This document shows positions 1 through 7,363 of a stretch of DNA of 21,007 bases, piece by piece. This stretch comes from an uncultured Lachnospiraceae bacterium (lineage in GTDB: Bacteria > Bacillota > Clostridia > Lachnospirales > Lachnospiraceae), in assembly GCA_958402795.1 (NCBI GenBank), contig CATXUX010000050.1, forward strand, positions 1-21,007, given 5' to 3'. The notes below the pieces were generated by a model. It did not search any database and had not been told where the DNA came from. It saw nothing but the letters and a program-made list of their open reading frames with translations. The position numbers were made by a program, and so were the translations under genes. Numbering within the stretch: position 1 is the stretch's first letter; every line of letters begins with the position of its first letter.

Positions 1-78
1 TAACCGGCATAGTCTGATGGTGGTTATGTGGACAGAACTGCGGAAACTCAAGAATCTCTCTATTGCTTTTTTTGCGGG

Positions 79-108
79 ATTATACTAAAATAATTACAGT
101 TCACACAA
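79..108 (-). promoter_or_regulatory. possible minus-strand promoter reading out of the window
   Basis: On the minus strand TTGTGT (103-108) and TATAAT (79-84) are 18 bases apart, a plausible sigma-A pair pointing left toward a divergent gene outside the window. The plus-strand reading of the same bases gives TATACT (81-86), which could be the -10 box of the GGDEF-EAL gene, but it lacks a good -35. I see no convincing coding sequence in bases 1-160. Only the -10 match is strong. Confidence 0.3.
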
Positions 109-161
109 AAATCAGAAGCAGGTACCTGATCAGAATCGGAAAATAGTATGGGGAGATTTTT

Positions 162-1778
162 ATGGGCGAGAAGCAAAAAATGCGTTCGGTAATCGAGATT
201 ATCAATGATATGCTCAGTACGATACGCGATTATTATGATTCAGAATATGCGTATTATATTGAGAAAGATGAGGATGACATCCTCGTCATTTATGAGTGGT
301 GTGCGGAGAATATGCCCTGGCAGCGCGAGCGGATCAAGATGCTGGACCGCGAGCAGTATCCAAGGTGGCTGCGTCAGGAGACGACAGATACGACGGAGGA
401 CAGTTACAGTGTATTTTATGATGTCGGGGATGGCGTGACAGCAGTCCTTGCGGCGGTAGGCGTACACCGGGGCGGCTGTGAGCTGCAGCTTTTGCATGCA
501 CTGATTCCCTATGTACCGCAGGTGATCCAGATGCAGAAGATGCAGAAGCAGCAGGAATACCTCAGTTACCATGACGACCTGACCGGACTTTTGAACCGCA
601 ACAGTCTTGTGGGTTATCTGGCGGAGGTAAATCAGGAAGAACTGCAGTCGCTTGGGGCATTGTCGGTAGATATTAACGGTCTGAAGAACTTCAACAAAGA
701 ATTTGGCAGAGAATACGGGGACGAAGTGGTGATCCGGGTAGGGGAGGTACTCGAAGAGTATTTCCGCGGAGCGAGGGTATACCGGCTGACCGGAGACGAA
801 TATCTTGTCCTTTCTGAGAATATGTCCTACGATAAGTTTATGAAATGTGTAAACAGCGCAGGAGAAAAGCTGGATAATATCAGCCTTGGACTGGTTACGA
901 TCGGGTATGCATGGGAGAAGATTGATATTAACGCAAGCAGCCTGGTTACCAGTGCGGAAAGCATGATGCGTGAGGAAAAGAAAAAGTATTATAAAAATCT
1001 GAAAAAGGGGCATCATGAACCGATCATTAAACAGGATCTGTTAAATGATATTGAAAACGGACGCTTTATCGTCTGCCTTGTGCCGATCATGGATGCGGAG
1101 AATGAAGAGGTGATCGGAGCGGAGGCGGTAGTACGTTACCACCATAAGGATCTGGGGATCGTAGATCCGGGACGTTATATCAATCTGCTGGAGGAGACAA
1201 GGCTGTCCCACTATCTTGACTTGTATGTGTTTGAACAGGTGTGTAAGACACTTCAGATCTGGGAGGCGAAGGACATGCCGATGCTTCCGGTTTCGGTGAA
1301 TTTTTCCGCGACGACGCTGCAGCAGACAGATATCGCGGATAAGGTGCTGGAACTGGTAGAGAAGTACCACATTTCCAGCGAATATCTTCAGGTGGAGGTG
1401 TCGGAGGCGTCCGGGGAGATGAATCAGGAGATGCTTGCAGAGACGAGCAATAAGATCCGCAAGGCGAACGTCCGTGTGCTTCTGGATCATTTCGGCTCGA
1501 AAAACTCCAGTTTTGCAATCCTTTCGATCATGGAGTTTGACGGCCTGAAGCTGGACAGAAGCATTGTGTCGAATATCGTGACAAGCAGCCGCAGCCGGAT
1601 CGTGGCAAGGGCGGTGATTGATATTTGCAGAAGACTTGGCGCAATGGTGTATGCTTCCGGTGTCGAGACGCAGGATCAGCTCAATGTTCTCAAGGAGCTT
1701 GGCTGCGATTATGTCCAGGGAACCTTGTTTAACAAGCCGATCACGATTGAGACATTTGAAGTAAGATACATGAGATAA
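162..1778 (+). CDS. degenerate GGDEF-EAL domain protein
   Basis: 538 residues, soluble, no signal peptide or membrane segment. Residues 1-120 look like a GAF/PAS-type sensor. A short helix rich in Q, M and K (121-135) leads into a GGDEF domain that starts with the classical HDDLTGLLNR (137-146), but its active-site loop reads TGDEY (210-214) rather than GGDEF. The EAL domain (about 290-535) keeps E321 (in AEAVVR), N380, E412, D442 and K463. The second aspartate of the DDFG loop is histidine (H443), and the glutamate of the usual EGVET loop is serine (S499). In this family those positions bind metal or act in catalysis, so both halves may be inactive and serve as c-di-GMP receptor or protein-interaction modules. 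This is inference; weak residual activity is possible. The start is set by GGGAG at 151-155, six bases before the ATG. Confidence 0.88.
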   Translation: MGEKQKMRSVIEIINDMLSTIRDYYDSEYAYYIEKDEDDILVIYEWCAENMPWQRERIKMLDREQYPRWLRQETTDTTEDSYSVFYDVGDGVTAVLAAVGVHRGGCELQLLHALIPYVPQVIQMQKMQKQQEYLSYHDDLTGLLNRNSLVGYLAEVNQEELQSLGALSVDINGLKNFNKEFGREYGDEVVIRVGEVLEEYFRGARVYRLTGDEYLVLSENMSYDKFMKCVNSAGEKLDNISLGLVTIGYAWEKIDINASSLVTSAESMMREEKKKYYKNLKKGHHEPIIKQDLLNDIENGRFIVCLVPIMDAENEEVIGAEAVVRYHHKDLGIVDPGRYINLLEETRLSHYLDLYVFEQVCKTLQIWEAKDMPMLPVSVNFSATTLQQTDIADKVLELVEKYHISSEYLQVEVSEASGEMNQEMLAETSNKIRKANVRVLLDHFGSKNSSFAILSIMEFDGLKLDRSIVSNIVTSSRSRIVARAVIDICRRLGAMVYASGVETQDQLNVLKELGCDYVQGTLFNKPITIETFEVRYMR

Positions 1779-1786
1779 ATGGCTGT

Positions 1787-1812
1787 GCTTCACGGATCGG
1801 CATCTGTGAAGC
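1787..1812 (+). other. small stem-loop between genes
   Basis: A 7-bp perfect stem GCTTCAC (1787-1793) / GTGAAGC (1806-1812) with a 12-base loop lies just after the GGDEF-EAL stop codon and before the ribosome binding site of the carboxypeptidase gene. No T-run follows, so it is not a standard intrinsic terminator. It may stabilise or process a shared transcript, or be chance. Confidence 0.3.
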
Positions 1813-1844
1813 GGCAGAGATAAATACAAGACAGGGGTAAAAAG

Positions 1845-3086
1845 ATGAGTTCAGAGTGGGAGAATCGCCGGAATAACCCGCAGCAGGGCGGCGGATATGA
1901 CACGCAGCAAAATGACAGATACGGGACACGCCAGAGCGGAGCGTATGGTACACAGCAGGAGAGCCGGTACGGAACGCGTCAGAGCGGAGCGTATAATACA
2001 CAGCAGGGCAGCCGGTACGGGACGCGCCGGAGCGGAGCATATGATACACAGCAGGAGAACCGGTACGGGACACGCCAGAATGGAGCGTATAATACACAGC
2101 AGGGTAATCGGTACGGGACACGCCAGAATGGGGCATATAATACACAGCAGGGCAGCCGGTACGGGACACGCCAGAGCGGAGCGTACAATACACAGCAAAA
2201 CGGCAGATATTATAATAGTACAGGTTATACGCAGCAGGATCGGGATCCGGGCGTACAGGGACAGGCAGACAGACCGCGTAGCGGGAAAAAGAAAACAGAT
2301 CCGTACAGACTGGTCAAGATACTCGTGGGTGGAATCGCGGCAGGTCTGCTCATCGGGGTGATTGCGGCGACGGTGATCAAAGGTCGCAGTATGGAGAAGG
2401 CGGCAACGGAATACGAAGCGCAGATCCAGAGCAAGGATGATGAGATTGCTGCTTTGCAGGAAGAGCTGGAATCGAATAATGAGGAAAATGCACAGACGAA
2501 CGCAGAGATTTTGTCCGGACAGGAGGACGGCTGGGCGCTTGCGCTGGTCAATGAGACGTATCCGTTGGATACTTCCTATGCACCGGAGCTTACGCAGCTG
2601 GATGATACACACTCAGTAGACAGCCGCATTGCGGAAGAGACACAGCAAATGTTTCAGGACGCGCAGGCGGCCGGACTGAATCTGTATATTGTGTCGGCAT
2701 ACCGCAGCTATGACCAGCAGCGGGAAGTGTTTAATACAACGATGAACGACTGGATCGCGCAGGGATATACGCCTCTGGAGGCATATGAAGAAACTGCAAA
2801 GTCAGTCGCAATTCCCGGGACAAGTGAACATGCAACCGGACTGGCGCTTGATATTACATCCGGAGAATACGAAGAGCTGGATGACCGTCAGGCGGAGACG
2901 GACGAAGCAAAGTGGCTTGCCGAAAATTGCTGGAAATACGGCTTTATCCTTCGTTACCCGTCGGAGAAGTCGGATGTGACCGGTATTGTCTATGAGCCGT
3001 GGCATTATCGTTACGTCGGAAAGGATGCGGCGCAGAAGATCACGGAGCAGGGAGTTACACTGGAAGAGTATCTTGAGAATCAATGA
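1845..3086 (+). CDS. membrane-anchored D-alanyl-D-alanine carboxypeptidase, VanY/M15 family
   Basis: 413 residues. The N-terminal 156 residues are hydrophilic and made largely of a 16-residue tandem repeat rich in Gly, Tyr, Arg, Thr and Gln (residues 25-120). A single hydrophobic helix (157-178) and a coiled coil (184-220) follow, then the zinc peptidase domain (about 235-410). Family signatures are SAYRS (284-288), SEHATGLALD (327-336, zinc ligands H329 and D336) and EPWHYRYVG (384-392, E384 and ligand H387). The enzyme trims the terminal D-Ala of peptidoglycan stem peptides. With basic and polar residues before the helix and no signal peptide, the predicted topology is N-in, catalytic domain outside, which puts the repeats in the cytoplasm. 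A GGGG ribosome binding site (1834-1837) precedes the ATG. The peptidase call is firm; the role of the repeats is unknown. Confidence 0.9.
   Translation: MSSEWENRRNNPQQGGGYDTQQNDRYGTRQSGAYGTQQESRYGTRQSGAYNTQQGSRYGTRRSGAYDTQQENRYGTRQNGAYNTQQGNRYGTRQNGAYNTQQGSRYGTRQSGAYNTQQNGRYYNSTGYTQQDRDPGVQGQADRPRSGKKKTDPYRLVKILVGGIAAGLLIGVIAATVIKGRSMEKAATEYEAQIQSKDDEIAALQEELESNNEENAQTNAEILSGQEDGWALALVNETYPLDTSYAPELTQLDDTHSVDSRIAEETQQMFQDAQAAGLNLYIVSAYRSYDQQREVFNTTMNDWIAQGYTPLEAYEETAKSVAIPGTSEHATGLALDITSGEYEELDDRQAETDEAKWLAENCWKYGFILRYPSEKSDVTGIVYEPWHYRYVGKDAAQKITEQGVTLEEYLENQ
1917..2204 (+). repeat. six 48-bp tandem repeats inside the carboxypeptidase gene
   Basis: Six consecutive 48-base units each encode a 16-residue unit of the form RYGTRQSGAYNTQQGS, with a few substitutions (S/N at position 7, G/D/N at 11, and GS, ES, EN, GN or NG at the end). 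A partial unit precedes the array and a decayed one follows it. Because 48 is a multiple of three, gain or loss of units keeps the reading frame. The array also keeps other frames open, which creates long spurious antisense reading frames over this region. Confidence 0.93.
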
Positions 3087-3095
3087 TTCGGAATA

Positions 3096-3134
3096 TTGCA
3101 CAACAATACAGTGCAAAAATTGGATCATTTGCAC
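3096..3134. promoter_or_regulatory. three TTGCAC boxes upstream of the amt-PII promoter
   Basis: TTGCAC (3096-3101), its inverted copy GTGCAA (3111-3116) and another TTGCAC (3129-3134) lie 36-75 bases upstream of the -35 box of the ammonium transporter gene. The first two form an inverted repeat with a 9-base spacer. The position suits a transcription factor site. There is no T-run, so it is not a terminator for the preceding gene. No regulator is recognised. Confidence 0.3.
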
Positions 3135-3169
3135 AAAATCCCTAATATAAAATTTCTATAAAAAAAGTG

Positions 3170-3198
3170 TTGACAAATAATAAACGACTGGCTATAAT
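3170..3198 (+). promoter_or_regulatory. consensus sigma-A promoter of the amt-PII gene
   Basis: TTGACA (3170-3175) and TATAAT (3193-3198) are both perfect matches with an ideal 17-base spacer. Transcription should start near 3205, about 97 bases before the ATG and about 10 bases before the stem of the leader terminator. Confidence 0.88.
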
Positions 3199-3210
3199 GT
3201 GGAACATAGC

Positions 3211-3250
3211 AAAGGCGCTAAGAGAGATCTTAGCGCTTTTTCTATTTTTT
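3211..3250 (+). terminator. leader terminator / attenuator before amt-PII
   Basis: GCGCTAAG (3215-3222) pairs perfectly with CTTAGCGC (3229-3236) around the six-base loop AGAGAT. The stem can extend through AAAG/TTTT, and a T-rich tract runs from 3237 to 3250. It sits between a consensus promoter and its only downstream gene, so expression would need read-through or antitermination. The loop has A at position 1 and G at position 4, the pattern recognised by ANTAR-domain antiterminators. It could also fold as a GAGA (GNRA) tetraloop closed by an A-U pair. The usual second ANTAR hairpin is not present. Confidence 0.8.
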
Positions 3251-3301
3251 CAAGGCCTGAAAAAGAACTCTATGAAAAATGGGAAACCAGGAGGAGAGAT
3301 T

Positions 3302-5089
3302 ATGACGAATGAAATTATGAGTGCAATAACCGGAGAAGTATATGGCGTCTGGTTTTTGATCGGCGCGGCGCTGGTGTTTTTTATGCAGGCAGGATTTGCG
3401 ATGGTGGAAGCAGGATTTGCCAGAGCAAAAAACTCCGGCAATATCCTGATGAAAAACCTGATGGATTTCTGTATCGGTACCGTGATGTTTATCCTGATCG
3501 GTTTTGGCCTGCTGCTTGGCGAGGACCTGATGGGAATTATCGGAAAACCGGGATTTGATATTTTTACGAACTACGCAGAGTTTGACTGGTCCAATTTTGT
3601 GTTCAACCTTGTGTTCTGCGCGACGACAGCAACAATCGTATCGGGATCCATGGCAGAGCGTACGCGGTTCCTTTCCTACTGTGTATATTCGGCGGTAATC
3701 TCCGCATTGATCTATCCGATCGAAGCACACTGGACATGGGGTGGCGGCTGGCTTTCACAGATCGGATTCCATGATTTTGCAGGTTCCAACTGTATCCACA
3801 TGGTCGGCGGTATCTGCGCTTTGATTGGCGCATATCTGGTCGGACCTCGTATCGGAAAGTTTAAAAGAGACAAGAACGGTAAAGTTACAAAGGTTAATGC
3901 GATTCCGGGACACAACATCCCGCTTGGCTGCCTCGGCGTATTCATTCTGTGGCTTGGCTGGTATGGATTCAACGGTGCGGCGGCTACTTCTGTGGAAGAG
4001 CTTGGTTCCATCTTTGTAACAACAACAGTTGCACCGGCAGTTGCCACGGTAGTATGTATGATCTTTACATGGATCAAATATGGAAAACCGGATGTGTCCA
4101 TGTGTCTGAATGCCAGCCTTGCAGGTCTGGTTGCGATCACCGCAGGCTGCGATGTAGTAGATGTGACAGGCGCAATCATCATCGGCGCGGTTGCAGGACT
4201 GCTTGTAAACTTCGGCGTATGGCTGCTGGATTATAAACTTCACATAGATGATCCGGTAGGCGCGGTTGCAGTACATATGATGAACGGTATCTGGGGAACC
4301 GTTGCAGTCGGACTTTTTGCAACAGAAACAGCTCCGGCATACGCAAGAGGATTTGGGGATGGTGTGACATTCGGTGCAAACCAGATCGCAGGAGAAGGAT
4401 TATTCTACGGCGGCGGATTTGGCCAGCTTGGAATTCAGTTACTTGGTATGTTTGCAACGATCGCATGGACCGCAGTTACGATTACGATTACATTCCTTGT
4501 AATTAAGAAAATCTTCGGTCTGCGCGTCAGCCAGGAAGAAGAAATCATCGGTCTGGACAAAACCGAACATGGTCTTCCGTCTGCATATGCAGGATTCAGC
4601 ATTGTTGATATGTCTGCAGGCATGGAAGTGAACGAGAATACAGATCTTGGAGAAGATGAGTATGCGAACGCAACACAGGCACAGAGAGATGCGGCGGTTC
4701 CGGTAACGAGAACAGAGCATGTCGGAAATCCGTCCGGTATGTACAAAGTATCCATTATTGCAAATCCTGCAAGATATGAGAACCTGAAGATGGCACTGAA
4801 TAATCTCGGCGTGACCGGTATGACGGTGACTCAGGTTATGGGGTGCGGCATCCAGAAGGGTGCGGGCGAGCGTTACCGTGGTGTTGAGCTGGATGTAAAC
4901 GTACTTCCGAAGATGAAGATCGAAGTAATCGTTGGAAATATTCCGGTCGATAATGTCATTGAAACAGCAAAGAAGGCACTGTATACAGGACATATCGGAG
5001 ACGGCAAGATCTTTGTATATGATGTACAGAGAGTTGTGAAAGTAAGAACCGGAGAGGAAGACTTCGCGGCGCTCAACGATGTGGAATAA
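3302..5089 (+). CDS. ammonium transporter fused to a C-terminal PII (GlnK-type) domain
   Basis: 595 residues from the ATG at 3302, which has AGGAGG (3289-3294) seven bases upstream. An in-frame open stretch extends back to 3167 but would overlap the promoter and leader hairpin. Residues 1-400 are an Amt/MEP channel with repeated hydrophobic helices; the two pore histidines are H143 (AHWTWG) and H325 (HMMNGIWG). An acidic linker (about 405-478) joins it to a complete PII domain (480-595) with a T-loop (QKGAGERYRG), a B-loop (TGHIGDGKIFV) and a C-terminal VRTGEED. PII proteins bind ATP, ADP and 2-oxoglutarate and plug Amt pores, so the fusion carries its own gate. Counting from M480, the T-loop residue matching the uridylylated Tyr51 is Leu530; Tyr46 is kept as Y525. 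Control by small molecules rather than uridylylation is inferred. Confidence 0.93.
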   Translation: MTNEIMSAITGEVYGVWFLIGAALVFFMQAGFAMVEAGFARAKNSGNILMKNLMDFCIGTVMFILIGFGLLLGEDLMGIIGKPGFDIFTNYAEFDWSNFVFNLVFCATTATIVSGSMAERTRFLSYCVYSAVISALIYPIEAHWTWGGGWLSQIGFHDFAGSNCIHMVGGICALIGAYLVGPRIGKFKRDKNGKVTKVNAIPGHNIPLGCLGVFILWLGWYGFNGAAATSVEELGSIFVTTTVAPAVATVVCMIFTWIKYGKPDVSMCLNASLAGLVAITAGCDVVDVTGAIIIGAVAGLLVNFGVWLLDYKLHIDDPVGAVAVHMMNGIWGTVAVGLFATETAPAYARGFGDGVTFGANQIAGEGLFYGGGFGQLGIQLLGMFATIAWTAVTITITFLVIKKIFGLRVSQEEEIIGLDKTEHGLPSAYAGFSIVDMSAGMEVNENTDLGEDEYANATQAQRDAAVPVTRTEHVGNPSGMYKVSIIANPARYENLKMALNNLGVTGMTVTQVMGCGIQKGAGERYRGVELDVNVLPKMKIEVIVGNIPVDNVIETAKKALYTGHIGDGKIFVYDVQRVVKVRTGEEDFAALNDVE

Positions 5090-5109
5090 AATAGGAAGAA
5101 ATTAAGAAA

Positions 5110-5155
5110 AAAACAGTCCCGAAAGCGGAGAAAACCGGTCTCGGGACTGTTTTCT
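5110..5155 (+). terminator. intrinsic terminator after amt-PII
   Basis: AACAGTCCCGA (5112-5122) pairs perfectly with TCGGGACTGTT (5141-5151), flanked by an A-run on the left and TTTT on the right. The 18-base loop contains a small CGG/CCG pairing. It separates the transporter from the gdpP cluster. Confidence 0.9.
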
Positions 5156-5198
5156 TGCTGTATAGGAAAAAATGGCAGTAGATTATATAGGAAAAAAG

Positions 5199-5207
5199 TG
5201 ATATACT
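5199..5207 (+). promoter_or_regulatory. likely extended -10 promoter of gdpP-rplI-dnaB
   Basis: TGATATACT (5199-5207) fits an extended -10 element (TGn plus TATACT) with no good -35 box. It lies after the amt-PII terminator and about 55 bases before the gdpP start. The 12-base direct repeat TATAGGAAAAAA at 5161-5172 and 5186-5197 lies just upstream. Confidence 0.45.
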
Positions 5208-5261
5208 AGCTTTGATACCGGTTTTGCAAGGGGAGGCAGCCGTGTGTGGAGGAATTAGTCT

Positions 5262-7310
5262 ATGATGGATAAGAAAAACATACGCATAAGAGGTCCGCTG
5301 AAGTGGTATCTGCAATGGCCTAGTATCATGGCAATTTTGCTGGTAGTGATGAACATATGGGTATACAGGACGGATCACAGAGCGGGATGTGTGATGATGA
5401 TTTTTGTCGTTTTGTATCTGGTGATCGCGGCGGTGCTGTTTATTTATAACCGTTCACTGGTCATTTCAGACCTGATACAGTTTTCGGTACAGTATCAGGG
5501 AGTACAGAACGCGCTTTTAAAGGAACTGATGCTGCCCTACGCGATCCTGCTGCCGGACGGCCGGATTTTGTGGAAGAACGATCAGTTTGAGAAGCTGTTC
5601 TGTGAGAAGAAGCGGGAGCGGTATCTGAGCAAGGTGATACCGGAACTGAACCGGGGCGTATTTCCAAAAGGGGATATGCACCAGACGGAGATCGAAGTGC
5701 AGTATCAGGAACGGGACTATCACGTTGTACTCAGCAAGGTATCGCTGAAGGATTTTAACGAGCAGGAAGATATGATCCAGATTCCGGAGGGAGAAGAGTA
5801 TTTTATTGCCGTATATATGACGGACGTGACGGAACTGAATGCCTATATCCGTGAGAATGAGAATGAACGGATGATCGCCGGACTCATCTATATTGACAAC
5901 TATGATGAGGCGATGGAAAGCGTGGAAGAGATCCGGCAGTCCCTCTTCGTCGCATTGATCGACCGTAAGATCAATAAGTATATCGGAGATGTGGATGGGA
6001 TTGTCAAGAAGCTGGAAAAGGATAAGTACTTTATCGTAATCCGCAAGGAAAGTTACAAAAAGCTCGAGGCAGACAAGTTCTCCCTGCTGGAGGAAGTGAA
6101 GCAGGTAAGCATCGGAAATTCCAGACCGGCGACACTGAGTATCGGACTTGGTCTGAACGCGGCAACCTATGTCCAGAGTTATAATTATGCGCGGACTGCG
6201 ATCGATCTGGCGCTTGCGCGTGGCGGTGATCAGGCGGTGATCAAAGACTGCCACGGAATTACATATTTCGGCGGTAAGAAGGAGATGACGTCAAAAAATA
6301 CCCGTGTCAAGGCGAGAGTCAAGGCAGAAGCACTCCGGGAATTTATCGTCGGAAAAGACCAGGTGCTTGTCATGGGACACAAGATTGCGGACGCCGACTG
6401 TCTGGGGGCATGCATGGGAATCTACCGGGCGGCAAAGGAACTGAAAAAGAAAGCGCATATTGTCATGAGCGAGGTGAACAGTTCGATCCGTCCGCTCTAT
6501 GACGAGATCGTGGATAATCCGGCATATGAGGATGATATTTTTATCCCGACAAACCGTGTTATGGATTATATCAATGACGCTACGATGGTCGTTGTTGTGG
6601 ATACGAATAATCCGCAGAGAACAGACTGTCCGGAGCTTTTGAAGCGGGTGAAGACCATCGCGGTGCTGGATCACCACAGACAGGGCAGCACGATCATAGA
6701 AAATGCGGTTCTTTCCTATATTGAACCGTATTCGTCCTCGGCCTGTGAGATGGTTGCGGAGGTGCTGCAGTATATTGTGGACGACATCAAGCTCCCGCGG
6801 GTGGAGGCAGACTGCCTTTATGCAGGGATTATGATTGACACACAGAACTTTATGAACCGGACAGGAGTGCGGACATTTGAAGCGGCGGCATTTTTGCGCA
6901 GATGTGGCGCGGACATCACCCGTGTGCGGAAGATGTTCCGGGATGATCTGGAATCCTATCGGGCAAAGGCAGAGGCGATCCGTACCGCGGAGGTCTACCG
7001 CAACGAATATGCGATCGGGGTGTGTCCGGACAACATTGAAAATCCGACGGTCCTTGCGGCGCAGGCGGCGGATGAAATGCTGGACATCAGCGGAATCAAG
7101 GCGTCGTTTGTAATGACAGTTTATGAGGGACGGATTTACCTGAGCGCGCGGTCGATCGATGAAGTGAACGTGCAGATTATCGCAGAACATCTGGGCGGCG
7201 GCGGCCACATTAACTCATCGGGAGCACAATTCGACCATACGAATATCAGAGAAGCAATCAAGACACTAAAGATGACGATCGACCAGATGATCGAAGCAGG
7301 AGATATCTGA
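5262..7310 (+). CDS. gdpP: GdpP-type cyclic-di-AMP phosphodiesterase (DHH family)
   Basis: 682 residues with the full GdpP/YybT layout: two membrane helices (about 15-35 and 42-62), a PAS-like domain (about 75-170), a degenerate GGDEF domain lacking the motif (about 175-320), then DHH and DHHA1 domains. Metal-site motifs are GHKIADAD (372-379), VVVDTNNPQ, LDHHR (469-473) and GGGGHINSSGA (645-655). Family members hydrolyse c-di-AMP to pApA, and so influence potassium and osmolyte balance, wall stress and beta-lactam tolerance; the GGDEF remnant has been described as a weak ATPase and the PAS domain can bind heme. GGAGG (5248-5252) precedes the ATG; a second ATG three bases on is an equally possible start. 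It heads the conserved gdpP-rplI-dnaB cluster. Confidence 0.95.
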   Translation: MMDKKNIRIRGPLKWYLQWPSIMAILLVVMNIWVYRTDHRAGCVMMIFVVLYLVIAAVLFIYNRSLVISDLIQFSVQYQGVQNALLKELMLPYAILLPDGRILWKNDQFEKLFCEKKRERYLSKVIPELNRGVFPKGDMHQTEIEVQYQERDYHVVLSKVSLKDFNEQEDMIQIPEGEEYFIAVYMTDVTELNAYIRENENERMIAGLIYIDNYDEAMESVEEIRQSLFVALIDRKINKYIGDVDGIVKKLEKDKYFIVIRKESYKKLEADKFSLLEEVKQVSIGNSRPATLSIGLGLNAATYVQSYNYARTAIDLALARGGDQAVIKDCHGITYFGGKKEMTSKNTRVKARVKAEALREFIVGKDQVLVMGHKIADADCLGACMGIYRAAKELKKKAHIVMSEVNSSIRPLYDEIVDNPAYEDDIFIPTNRVMDYINDATMVVVVDTNNPQRTDCPELLKRVKTIAVLDHHRQGSTIIENAVLSYIEPYSSSACEMVAEVLQYIVDDIKLPRVEADCLYAGIMIDTQNFMNRTGVRTFEAAAFLRRCGADITRVRKMFRDDLESYRAKAEAIRTAEVYRNEYAIGVCPDNIENPTVLAAQAADEMLDISGIKASFVMTVYEGRIYLSARSIDEVNVQIIAEHLGGGGHINSSGAQFDHTNIREAIKTLKMTIDQMIEAGDI

Positions 7311-7363
7311 CCGCGCCGCAGGGAAGGCAGTGCGGCCGGGATTCAGAAAGGAGTCAGTGTATC

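Noticed and set aside
1041..1829. A 262-residue antisense frame under the EAL domain
   Set aside because: It has no ribosome binding site and a His/Arg/Leu-rich composition typical of antisense translation. The plus strand is clearly coding.
1741..2612. Long open minus-strand frames across the carboxypeptidase repeats
   Set aside because: They exist because the 48-bp repeat is a multiple of three and free of stops in several frames. Their residues are repetitive echoes of the repeat, and the plus-strand gene has clear peptidase motifs.
3167..3301. A 45-residue N-terminal extension of the ammonium transporter
   Set aside because: It would begin upstream of the -35 box and include the terminator hairpin. 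The ATG at 3302 has a perfect ribosome binding site and matches the start expected for Amt proteins.
5161..5197. Two copies of TATAGGAAAAAA before gdpP
   Set aside because: This is a short AT-rich direct repeat with no symmetry or known binding pattern; it may be chance.
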